This document shows, piece by piece, positions 25,395 through 38,338 of a stretch of 64,000 nt of DNA. Position numbers and translations under genes: made by a program. How positions within the stretch are numbered: position 1 is the stretch's first letter; each line of letters opens with the position of its first letter. This DNA is from Moringa oleifera (taxonomy: Eukaryota > Streptophyta > Magnoliopsida > Brassicales > Moringaceae). The stretch covers positions 682,001-746,000 of the forward strand of contig JAJFZO010000344.1 in the NCBI GenBank assembly GCA_021397835.1. Reading direction: 5' to 3'. The notes below the pieces were generated by a model. The model did no database searches, was not told the origin of the DNA, and was given only the letters and a program-made list of their open reading frames with translations.

Positions 25395-26699
25395 GTCAAC
25401 AAAGTAGATGATGAATAAAGATACACAATTACCTTAATGCGTGCTGATATGTGCTAACCAACTGATATAAGCATAAAGTTGGTATAAGTGAACTACGACT
25501 TGCACCATTACATGATACTCGTAACTCTTTTATACCTCCAAGTATGCGATATCAGACTGTAGAAAATTCGTTGGACCCAATAGATAGTATAATGAGATAT
25601 TTTAAGTAATGATAATTATCAAGATTTAACCACATGATATCTAATGGCACCGATGCCCAGAAGTTATTAAATCATCTACTATGAGTAAATTCACATCATA
25701 GTTTGCTTTACTGATGGGTTTGGATAACCAATACCTAAGCAAATGGTGTCTTTCTTTATCCATATAATGACAACCTATTCATATTAACATATGATAATGT
25801 CCATTCTATGGAACCATGGTTGATAACTTGGTTATGATATTGCCACAGCTCTCTAGCCTCACATTAGTGAACTTACAGTCATCCTTAGGTTTAAGGTTTA
25901 GTTCATCCAACCAGCCCAATCTATTCATGAATGATTATGGTCATATGGGACGCATGCCTATAGGCCACTAGTAGAACTATTAGAGATTGTACTAAGAAAT
26001 TGTTATAATATCTGACTATCTATTGCACATTAAGTTTATTATTTGGTTACATTTGGTTAAGGGTAATCATCATGTCCACCACTGCACTTGTTTGCTTATT
26101 CATTAATTATCACTAAGTACAAGTTCACAATTTGGATAATGGGAGATATTTATAAATAAGTCAAAAAAGATAATCCTAAATTATTAGCCATTAAGTTTAT
26201 CCAGATCAAAACATCCTAGGTTAAGTAGACTGGGAGGGCTAATTCAAAGTGGTATGGGATATAAGTCGTTAATAAGGATTACTTTCTTGGGCGTTTGAAG
26301 GAAATATGATAATAACTTGACCTTATGTATACTTTCATAATCATTGAGTAACTATTCAGCTGAAATCATAGTCAACTCATAGAATTAGATAGATACTAGA
26401 CCCAATTACTGAATGATAAACAAAGGAAGATTGTGTTGACGTTAATCACTCATCTTTGGGACAAATTAAATGCAACTTGGGCATATAAGAATCATTTGGG
26501 CAATGATGTACATATGTGGTAATTATCATGGTTAATGGTTGATTACATTCAATAATGTGCTCAATTGGTGGAGGTAACTTAGGTACCAATGTATTCCATC
26601 AAACCATATGTTTCTAGATTATTAATTCAATATGATAAGTTTCACTGGATATGCTTATAAATAGATGATGTTGCAAGTGGTAGATGATGTCTTACTACG

Positions 26700-26870
26700 A
26701 ATGGTAGATGATGTTGCAAGTGGATGTCTTACCATCGATTTATGGGAGAGTTTGAGGAAAGAGTTGAGGGAGCAATTCTTACTTTAAAAGGTAAAGAGGT
26801 CGAAGTACATAGGGCTATGCGTGATTATGTGAAGGAGTTCTAATAGGGGTTATATATTAGTTCATAGGAT
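26700..26870 (+). pseudogene. Ty3/gypsy gag fragment
   Basis: The translation gives WESLRKELREQFLL, a frameshifted middle, then MRDYVKEF. This is the conserved core of plant Ty3/gypsy gag (family PF03732), in which an ELxxQF segment is followed about 25 residues later by a YVxEF segment. Stops and at least one frameshift interrupt it. An 18-bp block AGATGATGTTGCAAGTGG is duplicated just before it (26,663 and 26,706). It is a non-functional relic. Confidence 0.65.
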
Positions 26871-28000
26871 AACATGGCCATAAACTCATACCCTATATTC
26901 TAGTATGAATTAATGCCTAGGGTCATGGTTATGCTACCCAATTGAGGATATGAAGTGACCCCTAAGGCATATCATGTACCAATCTTGGATATATCCTATG
27001 TCAAGATTATAGTTATTTGATGATCCAATCAAGGACATGTTAAAAAATGTAGAAGGTAATGGGAGGATCATGAATAAAGTATGATAGTGTGTAAAGTTCA
27101 GTAAGACTGGTACATGATATGTGAATTACCCAATAGTGTCATAACTGGGTGGATAAATAATGATTTAACTGCTTATAAAAAGTACTTACCATTACGAGAT
27201 TTTTAATGAATTAATAGATTATAATAATCAAATTATTATTCTACTTTTTATTTATGTTGATAATTTTAATTACATGATTTTTTTAATAATAATAATGGGT
27301 ATAATAGTAGATACATATTGCTGCTTACTTGAATCATAAGTGATATTTAGTCTATATTATTCTAATACCAATATACCTCTTTCTTAATGAGGATCATCGA
27401 TCCATCTAATGTTCATCTACGGATCAGATGTCCTTTGACTGTGGCACATATGATAATTATATGGGGTTACTAGCTAAAGGAGAATTTATTGATAGGTGAT
27501 GGAACAATTCCTCATGTTTGTCTATCCATGGCCTCGAATAGCCTAACATAAACCTATTATCAAGCTAAATTATACTAATTGGCGTAATTTGAATTGACTT
27601 ATGGGCATCCATCTTTCAAATCTAATTCTCGATGATGAACAAACTAAACCTTAAGCTAATTACTCAACCCAAAGTGCATACATATCCCAATGAAGAGCAA
27701 ATACCAAACCTTGAGCTAAATACTAGTCTTAAGGATGTACACCATAATGAAAGGACTAGACCTTTACTGTTCTCTTGGACTGATGCCATGCCAGGTCTTA
27801 TCATTACTTCATCTTATAATTTAGTTATTTCATGTTTTGTTTGCTGCTAATCCTTAGTCTTATGTTTTACAGACCTTGAAAAAACAGATGGTCCCTTAAT
27901 CAAATCTATCCTCAATTATAGACGATCAACTCTGGGAGGCAATAGACATTACCTTGGGGAGGCATGGCCTAATTGGAGGTTTTAGTCTAGTGCTACTGCC
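26871..28000. other. AT-rich stretch without recognisable genes
   Basis: A 72-codon plus-strand frame (27,632-27,850) has no recognisable domain. I see no other structure. Confidence 0.45.
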
Positions 28001-28950
28001 AAATCTTAACAGTGAGGTTAATCTTCATGAGTTGCCTCGAAGAGAAAGAAAGCAAGAGCTGACTATAACAATGGTGCCCTTGCTGCCAAGAAGGAAAAAA
28101 TGGTGGTTACTGCCTCTCTAACCATTAGAAGGAAAGGAGGCGAGAAGGGGAGCCACCCTAAGGATTAGGGCATTATAGGTAAACTCTTAATGCCACTGAA
28201 TGTGCCACAACTTGTTCCTTTAGAAGAGAAGTTTATGCTTGACTAGGACTTGCTTATTGAGGGATCCTTAAAACATCCCAACCTAGTTTAGAAGTGGTTA
28301 CATAGGTTTATCTTCCCTTAGTAACACAATGATGTGCTTCAGAGACGTAAGTATTAATCTGTTTAACTTTACTTTTGTGCCATGTAGTAGCAGGTTATTA
28401 ATTAGTGCTTACTTTTTTTATTTATAGTTTGCCCAGAGGATGGCTATACTCATAAACAACTTCAACCATACCAGCATCGATCTTCATTACTTCATGAAGG
28501 ATGCTGATGTTACTAATATGTTTATAATCAATGCTGTTAATAAAGTGCATATCTATGCGCCTAACGTTGAGAGGTTGGAGAATCTGCTAGGCAAGGCTAA
28601 AATCAATGTGGACAATGCAAAGATTAAATTGGCCCAGGTCCAAGCTAATGTGTGGCAAGGATAAGTGGCACTAAAAATAAACTTATCCATAGGGATAAGC
28701 TGAGGGTAGCTCAAAAAGAAGCTTGATCTTAAGCTTTATACAAATTCAAAATGTTAAAAGCTTACCAAACTAAGATTAGGGAGCAAGCCTTGTGGCTGTA
28801 CTGGCCCATCAGGAAGCGTATGGTTGAAGAGATCAAAGGCAAGTATCCCGACCTCTACCTATCCTCGGTATAAGTGGTTCCTCCCGTAAAAGCTTTTTAA
28901 TTCATTCTGAAGACGTGGATATCACTCTAATTGACCTAAAAGAATGACAA
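28000..28950 (+). pseudogene. Decayed coiled-coil protein remnant, possibly a 'putative gypsy type transposon' relic
   Basis: Several short frames in this stretch share a character: charged, Lys- and Glu-rich, helical. The longest (28,440-28,664) contains the segments DVTNMFIINAVNKV and LENLLGKAKINVDNAKIKLAQVQ. A later segment has REQALWLYWPIRKRM, then EIKGKYPDLYLSSV. An order of Lys/Arg-rich linker, long coiled coil and a short tail with a YPDL motif recalls plant proteins annotated as 'putative gypsy type transposon' (PF04195). Several stops and frameshifts separate the pieces. The family assignment is a weak inference. Confidence 0.3.
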
Positions 28951-29249
28951 CTTAATCAGCTAAAGAAGGGTATTTTTAGACCAATGTTAGAAGCTCCTGC
29001 TTTCTAGTTACTCCAAAACCTGATGTGGCTAAAGTTGAAGTTGAACCAAGAGTTAAAACTTGTAATCCTTTTTCTTCTTTTCTATTGGATGTACAAACAT
29101 TATCGATTAATGGAATTCTAGTTTCAAATCCATCTTCAACTTTGACGTAGAATAGCTAGAGTAGTAATCATTAAAATATTAATCTGGAAACCATTAACTT
29201 CCCAATGGAACTTGAATCAATTCTAGATGAGAAAAACTCTATGAAGGAA

Positions 29250-29690
29250 TATAACACCCGATGTGAGATCAGTCTCGATAATGGAAAAATCCAAGCAAAC
29301 TTTTAAAGGCTTTAATCCCAATGATAAAAGGAACCTAATAAGTATAATCCTGATGAATAAGCTAGATCAAAAATCCCAATGTAAAATACTCCCAAAGAAT
29401 TAAGAAATTTATCAAATAGATCCCTAATGTGAGGTTTAACTGTAAACCTAATGAAGTAAAAGCCGATGTATTAACTAAATCAAAAATCTCGATGAAGGAA
29501 ACTCTTAGTAGATTAGGATGGGCATGAATGATGTAAAACCTGATGTATCATTTGTGTTTATAAACCTTAATGAGTCATCTATACCATGAACCCTGATGAA
29601 GAAGGCTTTTAAAATCTTGCATAAGGTTGGACAACCAATACTACAAAGTTTAATGACAAATTGCAATAAATCTCGATATCAGACCTTTGA
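29250..29690 (+). repeat. Interspersed short motif of the type ACCCCGATGAAG
   Basis: About eleven copies of a short motif, (A/T)CC(C/T)(C/T)(A/G)ATGA or close variants, occur at irregular 15-50 bp spacing, for example near 29,317, 29,346, 29,444, 29,487, 29,538, 29,566 and 29,590. Some copies are followed by AAGG or AGG. The sequence is non-coding and I read it as a decayed array in a retroelement untranslated region. Confidence 0.55.
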
Positions 29691-30479
29691 ACTATAGAAT
29701 GAGTTTTTGATGAAGTCCATTTTCTTATGAATAAAATTAAGTGTCAACAATTGATACCAAGTTTAATAATATAAATTTTATATGCGTTCATCATCATCTA
29801 GCAAAGGATATTAAGACATGGATGGAAATAATTAATTATGACTGATTACTCATCAAATTTTATCCTAAACTACTAATAGTAAGGAACTCAAAGAGGTATA
29901 TTAATTAAGTTTAAGAATTAATTAGGCTTAAAAAATAATTTCATTTAGATCAATCATATCTTGGTGTTTAATGAATTACGCCTCAATAATCTATGTTGAC
30001 TTCTAAGACCAAGCAGTATAATACCAAGAAATTAATGCACCTTAGATATAACCCAAAAGGGAAAGCCCAAGGGATCACAAGAGAGGTCTATAAGGGTTTG
30101 AGTGTGGCAATGCTTAGGATAAGCATCCACTTTTTTCTCTGTCTATTCCTTTATAAAGTTAATAAAGGATTGGGATAAGGTTCCATAAATCTTGTTGTGT
30201 GTGCATGCACTTTCTATTTGTGTTTGCCTTAATATCTTTATCCTTTTCCTTGTGTTCATGAATTAGGTAATACTTTCATTATTGAGTCCTTAACCTATAG
30301 TACTATAAGATATGTGTGGAAAGAATTTTTATTGTGGGGCACATGACTAGTGGATCGGGATTTAGATTAGCATAACTAAAGGGATCAGTAAGTCAAGGAG
30401 TTAGTAAGCTCTAAGCATAAGGCTTAAGTTGATTGCAACTCGACAACTTTACTAAGGGTTGGTCACTCAATGATGGGTT
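29691..30479. other. No gene seen
   Basis: AT-rich DNA. A 61-codon frame at 29,993-30,178 has no recognisable domain. Confidence 0.45.
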
Positions 30480-30830
30480 TTACTTTTCTTTCATCCAACG
30501 GTATCTATTCGTTCTTTACCTAGTGCTTAAGGAATAATGCTTCTTGCTTACAAAACTTGCATTTCTTTTTCTTGATGTATAGTTAGTGCTCCTCCAACCG
30601 CATCAATACTTGTCATAAATGGCTTACTTGGTCCTCTAAGGTCTCATTGTAGATCATAATATCATCCAGATAAATCACCATAAATTTATCCAAAAATTCA
30701 AACAATATGTATTTCATATGGTTACAAAAAGTAGCAGATGCATTGGTTAGCCTAAATAGCATCACCATAAACTCATAAAAATCATACTTTATATGAATAA
30801 AAGTAAACATATCCATAACTTATTCATAAT
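30480..30830 (-). pseudogene. Ty3/gypsy reverse transcriptase fragment
   Basis: The minus-strand frame at 30,613-30,816 carries YEFMVMLFRLTNASATF, then FMVIYLDDIMIY and LEDQVSHL, matching the palm of plant Ty3 reverse transcriptase including the YLDD catalytic pair. A shifted continuation to about 30,480 reads like the next conserved block (KxEKCSF type). The wording is closest to chromoviruses. Family proteins have PFGLTNAPATF, so several substitutions have occurred. No other domain of this element is recognisable nearby. Confidence 0.75.
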
Positions 30831-33800
30831 ATTCATGAATGGGTACAGATGTTTATGATTTATTTAAATCATGAGCATTGGTTGCCCATATGATTGGCCA
30901 GAATTCAACATGTCAGTCTCAATTGGATACCTAAGTGCAATCAATGGTATTCTTCATATCACAGTCCAGCATGAATTACCATCAAGATATAACCATAGTT
31001 AAGGGGTCATCATATAGATAGGCCATGATCAAGGATGTGGATACTTGTATATGAACCTACTAAGGTTTTCATAATAGTGTAGGTTATCTAATGCTTAATT
31101 AGATATCAATAGGTTAGCAGGCTATATTGGGTAAACAAAATCGGCAAGCACGCTGTCATACTAACTTAAATTGTTAATAAATTATGAACTTGTGTGTTAT
31201 AATTAAGTGTTCACTGGAAGAAGCACTGCTTCGGTGGAATTATAACACAATCATAATGGTATCGTAAATGATATGAAGGAATAATATGTTGCATAATTGC
31301 TATTTAATAACATGTCAACATTGCAATGATGGATTATAGGTAATGTAACTATTTTAAACATTATTAGGGATTTTTTTATCATAAGATTGAATTGTATAAT
31401 CCTCCAAAATGTTCCTTCATAAGTTGGTTGCTAACCCTGTTGGTGTCATTCTTGTGCTTCTTAGCACTTCTTTTTAGTCTTAACATAAGTCCTCCTTTTA
31501 ATGGGTAACTACCACACATTGCACCAAATTTGCATGTTCTATAATCTCAAGGCAGAGTCATAGATAAGTTATGCCCAGGATCATCCTTATAGAATTCTTT
31601 CCATGATAAATAAGCACATGCTATTGAGTAGGGTATCAAGAAAGATAGCTAACTTCCACTCACTCTAGTACTTATGTTATAAACATTCATTCTATACCAA
31701 CTGTATTAGTATACCCATCAACTGGAGGACGACAAAGGAAATGCCATCCCATATTTCCCGACATACCTATGGATCATAGATAGTTATTTATTGGGGCATA
31801 TCACCGACATACTTATGGATCATGGAAATTGGTATGTTTACCGAGTTGGACACGTAATTGTGACTATCCATGCCTACTTATTGATTACTCATATATGGTA
31901 ATTTTGTACATATAACTTATGTCAGTATAACAGCCATTAACTAGGTGATAGATTGACTATTTCAATTAGCAAAATAGTTACACGTGGATCAATATTAGGA
32001 GTAATTGCCATGTAATCAATGGATTAATTCTTGAGAACATATGGTTCATTATGGTCATTATATTCATCACAATGTAATGACCTACCAAATTAGCATGTTC
32101 AAGCGGAATCTTGTTAATCATCAATATATAACCCTCACAAGATTATGGATGCTATCTGTATAACTGGGTTAAGGATAACCATATGTTTTAGTTATTAGTC
32201 TTTAAATTATGATATGGTATTTGCCTTAACCTATCTAGGCGGATTGGGCAATCATCAAAATTATCTGTTATCCAAAATCACCAATTCTGCACATCATATG
32301 GTTAGCACATTCCTGAATTATTTTAGTTTGTTGTTGAATATTGCCCACTCTTTAAGTTTATAGTAGCAATGAAATTAGGATGATGATCTACTACCAGATT
32401 ATGACGTAATCCAAATATTGCATGTGGATAAGCCAACTTTAGGCGAGTTATATTGATATTCTAGGCCAATAGCTCAAATATTTGCTGCATCATTGATCTA
32501 CACCATAATCACATCAGCAATAAGTTTGATACCCTATAATTCATATCATACTACTTTATGATATTGTTAGGTCTATGGATTGATATAAGATATCTATTCG
32601 ACTAATAAGGATATCATGCGCTTTAATATGCACTAATAATAATATATGCTACACATAAATTGACCAATTATACCCCTTTCACTTGGCAATATTCCTCCCA
32701 AGGCCATATGTAGACATTGGATCCATTTTAATACCCTGTATGTGGATTATGTTATAATCAAGCAATAGATCATTATCTAAAAGGATTTGACTAATGATAA
32801 TTATAGCAATGCTTATGAAGAGAGTATAAAACTTGCAAATTAATTGACTAGGGAAATATTCATAATAGGCCAATAAATATTTTAACTAGTGCAAATTAGG
32901 CTAGATCATTTGTAAGAATGACAATATGATTAATTTAGGAAGACTGTAATGTTACGTAAGCCAATCATATGCCTTGTTGCAAGTAATCTTTTCACACCAG
33001 TTTCCAATGATGATACCACAATCGACGAGGTCTGATCCTTATCTGAGGTATGAGTTTTTTTGACAAAGATAAGGAGAAGGCAAAAGCGGATGAACATGAG
33101 ACATAGCATAAGGGCGATATTAGATAAGCAGAGGATATCTGGAAGAATGAGAAAGGCCAAAATTTAGCGATAAAACAGTAACAAAACCTTTAAGTTGAGT
33201 GTTATATAATGTGAGGATTGATCAAAGTATGATCCCTTGGACATGCCATATGTAAGCCGTACCTGTAAATAGGTTGAAGGAATATTTGTAATTATCAGTT
33301 TATTAATTCTAATCCCTTGAGCCATGTTATTATCCCAAAATCAAAAGTATTATTTGAAAATAATAAATATCTTACTCTTGAAATATATCCGAAAGTATCA
33401 ACCATCGATAGTCGGACAAGGTTTGGCTATCCCAATTCAAATTGGCATAACCATGGCTATACAAGATTACTAATAATAATTGTTTTTTATTGGTACTAGT
33501 AAATTATCCACCTAGCAGCAATTAAGCTTATTTGAAACATTATGAGTTTCAACTTGGACAATTTGCTATCTCTTATTGGTAGTCAATATTTGACCTATTA
33601 AATTTCCCATCACCCTCAATGGATAGGCATAATGGTACTGTGTCCTACTCTATAAGGCATGAGTGAATGGGTTATGTGTGCCATTGCTTAATAAATTATG
33701 TTTAACTTGGGAATCACTAGAACTATCTAGATTTATTCCTGGCTCCCGAAATTGTTATCTATGACATCATACCCCAATAAGTCAATTCTTTACGGCATAT

Positions 33801-34269
33801 TCGAAATAGATATAATTAATAAAGATCTATAATCATGATGTGTTTATTAATTTGGCCCCAAGAATCACAAGTGAATTCTTGTCATTCTAAGCTAAAAGGT
33901 TATTTATTATGTATACTTTTCTATAATATGAGTTGTGAGGTGGATATACAAATCGAATGATGGGTTATCCATCACCTATCATTGAGTGAGTGAGCACGAC
34001 TCCACATTACCATTTCATTAGTGTCACCACTAATGCCTTGTCACCTAGTTTTCCTTACCACATCAATCGCTTCATTCATAATTAATGACTATTTTTTTAC
34101 TTTGCTAGTAAGGTTGCCCATCCGTATCACACTACATTAATAGCATCATGCCACATTAACTACGTTACTCTCAAAGACACTGTTCTTTGTGACAACTCTG
34201 CATAATAACTAACTTTTCTTAAATTTATTTTTTCTTTTAACTCTACCATTTCTTTTTATCTGCCCTCGT
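30831..34269. other. AT-rich gene-less stretch
   Basis: Short frames only, none with a recognisable domain. This probably contains the decayed remainder of the minus-strand Ty3 element, but I cannot trace it. Confidence 0.45.
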
Positions 34270-35033
34270 TCTTTTGCTCTACAATCCCCTTTTTGCTCCT
34301 TTTCATTTAGCAAAAGTGGTACTGATGCAAACTTTGCTACATCATAAAACCAAATTATCATCCCATATCTATCCTTAGCGGCTCTTTACATCTCTGTAAC
34401 TTTTCAAAAGGAATAGTTTTATGGCCACACCTAAATGGTTATCTTCAATTCTAATCTTTTTCAGTTTGAGGCAACCATCCTCTACCTTCTCCCTTATGAA
34501 ATGGTACTTAACATTAAGGTGTTTAGAGCGCTTATGGTGAATTGGATTTTTGCACAAGTGTATTGCTAACTAGCTATTTAAAATATAGATAATATTTGAG
34601 CTATACGATCTTAATTCCTTTAGCAATCCAAGCAACTAGATTCCTTTTTTATAATCCTCAATCATTACTGCATATTCTACTTCTGTGCTGGACAAGGCTA
34701 CAATTGATTAAAGTTGATCCTTCTAACTTGTATAAGTTGCTTTATAAATGAACACATATGCTGACAATGATCTTTTTTTGTCTCTGTCACCAGTAAAATT
34801 AGAATCTACATAGCCTATCAACCTTTACTGCATAAATTTTTTTTCTCATATATCAATCCTTGATTCTTGGTCCCATTTAGGTATCATAGAAGCCACTTTA
34901 TGGCTTATTAGTGCTCTTTCCTAGGATTAGCCATGTATCTGTTAAGCAAGATGATTGTATAGCAAACATGAGGCCAATTGCAGATCATGGCAGACATCAC
35001 TGAGCCCACTATACTACAATATAGAATTAACTT
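34270..35033 (-). mobile_element. Ty1/copia 3' fragment D (RT end, RNase H)
   Basis: Reading leftward from about 35,033, the minus strand gives the SIVGSVM block, then NRYMANP, a WLLWYLNGT-like segment and the RNase H region, ending near 34,380 with KHLNVKYHFIREKVEDG in a 60-codon frame. A purine-rich tract near 34,300 corresponds to the PPT. The same fragment occurs at 44,205-44,823 on the opposite strand at roughly 80 percent identity by eye. Stops interrupt it throughout. It is joined head to head with the gag of copia B at about 35,035. Confidence 0.8.
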
Positions 35034-38000
35034 GAAAGTCTTTACATGACTAAATCTTTAACCAACAGAATCTACCTCAAGACAAGATTCTTTGGTCACA
35101 GGATGGATGAAGATAAATGCATTGATGAGAAGTTGGATGAAATCTTCAAGATTGTAATCGATCTTGAAAATGTGAGTGAGAAGATCAATGATGAAGATTA
35201 AGCAGTCATCTTGCTCAACTTATTACCACTAGCCTTCAACCAGGTACAACAAATAGACTTTTATCCATAGAGGAGCTAGAGCCTGTAATTAAATCCAAGG
35301 ATCAAGAAATAAAAAGGAATAAGAAGGTTTAGATCTTCATCAAATAAAGCTTTGTGTGCCAAAGGAAGAACTAAACAAAAAAGTAATCTTTCAACAAGAT
35401 TACTCCCAAAAAAAAAGTTTCAAAGACCTACAAAGTCTCAATCCAAAGGGCCTATAAGAAAGTGTTTTTTTTTTTTTGGTGGGAAACCTGGCCATATTAA
35501 GAGGTTTTATAGGGAGTTTAAGAAGAAGCAAGGTAAGAAACCCACCACAAAGGCAGATGCAACTACACCTACAGATTCTCTCGAAAAAGAAGATCATGTG
35601 CTAGCAGCGATAGAATCCATAGTCTCAAATGAATAGATTCTTGACTCAGCTTGCACTTATCATATGTGTCCCAAGGATGCGTGGTTTCAAGATTATAAGG
35701 AGCCAAATGGAGGATGGGTTATCATGGGGAATGATCAATCCTATGAAGTTAAAGGCATTGAAATTATAGCTTTTAAGTTAAAAGATGGAACCATCAAGAT
35801 CTTAATATGGCTGTATGTGTTAAAAATAAAAGATCAATGATTTGAAAGGTTTGAAGAATGGAAGGTTTTGATGGAGAACCAAACTAGAACAAAGTTTAAA
35901 GCTTTGAAAACTAATAATGAATTAGAGTTTTTCAGCTTACCTTTTGATGCTTATTGCAATGAGCATGGGATTTTAAGGCATAGGACAGTGAGGAAATCTT
36001 TAGAACAAAATAGAGTTGCTAAAAGGATGAATAAAATCATCATGGAATAGGTGAGGTGTATGCTATTCACCTTTGGCTTTGGCAAGGGTTTTTTATATAC
36101 AGAAGGGAGGAGTCTATAAGACTTTAATTAGTACTAGCAGAGATGTCACATTCCAAGAGACTTCTCTATTATATGCTCAACAAGGAGGTGTTGTTGCTAC
36201 AATAAGAATCCAAAAGGATTAGAGGAATCCAGGGAAGTCATTGGAGTTAAGATAGAATAAAGAAGGTTTCAAGCCTTTACTAGACAAGCCCAAAAATCAA
36301 TTGGTCTAAGTTCACAAAGAGAGCAACAGTGAATTACCCCTCTAAATGATGATCAACAAAAGCTACAATTTAAGGATGACCATGATCAACTGCTTCATAT
36401 TAATTAGCTCGAGATAGGGATAGAAGAATCATTCAGCCACTAAGGAGATTCTTAGGTGAGGAGCTTAACATTAGCTTTGTTGAGAGAGAACTTATTGCTG
36501 ATGATCTTAACATAGCTGAACAGATGCAATAGGATTAGGAACCTAGAAACTTCAAAGATGCTGTCTAAATGAAATGCTATATATTTATGGCATGCTATAA
36601 AAAAAGAGATGGCCCCTTTGGAAACAAATAAGACCTAAGAGCTTGTACAAAAGCCTAAAAAGCAAAGGGTGGTGGTCTGCAAGTGGATTTACAAGATCAA
36701 AGAAGCTGAAGAGGTTCAAAGCTAGGTTAGTGGCTAAGGGCTTCATTTAGATTGAAGGAGCTAATTATACTGAGATCTTCTCTGTTATGGTCAGGTATAA
36801 AACTATAAGGGTGATGCTTACTAAAGCAGCCTTGAAGGGTTAAGAATTAGAGCATATGGATGTCAAAACTCTATCCGTACATGGAGAATTACTAGAAACC
36901 ATTTACATGAAGTAACTTAAAGGCTTTGAGGCAAAAGGCCAGGAAAGCCAAGTTTTCCTTTTAAAGAAATATTTATATGCCTCAAGCAATCCCTTAGGTA
37001 ATGGTATAAATGGTTTGATAATTTCAATTTGAGTCAAGGCTTCAAGAGAAGCTCATATGATGCATGGTTTTATTACAAGAATACTGACTGTAATCATGCT
37101 ATCTTGTTGTTTCTTTATGTTGATGATATGCTTATAATTAATAGTAGCCAATACCAAATTTACAACATAAAGAAAACACTGAGAAAGGAGTTTGATATGA
37201 AGGATCTAAAGCTAACCAAAAGAATCTTATGGATGAAAATTCAAAGAGATAGAACTAAAAGGTGGCCCAAGCTCTCCCAAGCAATCTATCGACAAAAAGT
37301 GGTTGAAAAATTCTCTATACACCAAGCCAAGCTAATCACCACACCTTCAGGAACACACTTCAACTTGCCTGCCTAAAACTACCTAAATTTAGAAGAAAAA
37401 AATAAGAAAATGAGCAATATATCCTACTCATATGTAGTACGATCACTCATGTATGCTATAGTCCGCAGTAGGCCTTATTTATCATATGTAATCAGCCTTT
37501 TTAGCAAGTATATGGCCAATCCATGTAAGAAACACTAGCAACTAATGAAGTATTTGCTATGATATGTTAATGGAACCAAGGGTTATGGATTCATATTTGC
37601 CAAATAGGAACTCATCCAGCAAGGACTTGCTGGATATGTTGATACTGATTTTGCTGAAGATAGAGATAAAAGAAGGTCACTCTCAGCCTATATTTTCATA
37701 ATTGATAGGTACTACATTAATCGGAAGGCACAACTTCAACTGACAGTAGCTCTTTCTACTATAGAAGCTGAGTATATAGCCATGACAGAAGGGTTCAAAG
37801 AAAGTGTACGGTTGCTTGGACTATTGAAGGAGTTGAAGCTGTATAGCTTTGGTTTAATGATATTTTCAGATAGCCAATTAGCCATTCATCTATGTATTGA
37901 CCTAGTATATCATGAAACAAACTAAGCATCTTGATGTTAAGTTTAACCTCATTCGAGAAAAAGTGGAACAAGACTGCGTAAAGCTAAAAAAAATCTCAAC

Positions 38001-38162
38001 TAAGGATAACCTAGCAGATGGGATTTATAGGACCACAAAATGTATCCCTCTTTCAAAATTACTCAAGTGCTTAAAGATTTTGAGCATTGGCATGGATTGA
38101 GAGAAAAGATAAAGGATTAACTTTGATTTGCACCTGGCTGCTCATTGGTGTAGGAAGGACTT
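35034..38162 (+). mobile_element. Degenerate Ty1/copia B gag-pol, left arm of the inverted structure
   Basis: Order: partial gag (from MTKSLTNRIYL at 35,046), a decayed CCHC knuckle near 35,461-35,510 (two of the Cys positions are Phe and Tyr), protease (DSACTYHMCP near 35,645), then an internal deletion at about 35,810 that joins protease directly to late integrase. Next come the integrase C-terminus, reverse transcriptase with an intact YVDD (37,116-37,127), RNase H (about 37,600-38,000) and the C-terminus at 38,100, then a PPT-like tract before the LTR. The first part of gag and the integrase zinc and core region are missing. Stops replace conserved Gln at 36,748, 36,913 and 36,999. It cannot encode a working polyprotein. 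Confidence 0.88.
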
Positions 38163-38338
38163 TGTTGGAATTGATCCTTCAAGCAGTAAATGCTACAATC
38201 CAGAAGCCAAAATATGCTACCTCTGTTTCTGTTTAGTTTTTTTCATGTTGTTAAAGACCATTTGTAGAGTTAGACATGAAACAAATTATAGCTCTCCATG
38301 TTGTTTAATGAAGGATCCATATGGCTTGTTATTAGCCA
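38163..38338 (+). repeat. Truncated 3' LTR of copia B
   Basis: It starts TGTTGGAATTGATCCTTC just after a purine tract (GGAAGGACTT). It aligns over its whole length with the minus-strand LTR of copia H (59,836-60,013), including the shared TTTTTTTCATGTTGTT block and the TGTTGTTTAATGAA block. After about 175 bp it passes abruptly into the tandem array. Confidence 0.75.

Larger units (their letters stand above)
23256..26699. other. AT-rich gene-less stretch
   Basis: Nothing coding is visible on either strand. It contains one long (AT)n microsatellite and a short telomere-like run, listed separately. It is otherwise unstructured and probably old transposon DNA. Confidence 0.5.
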
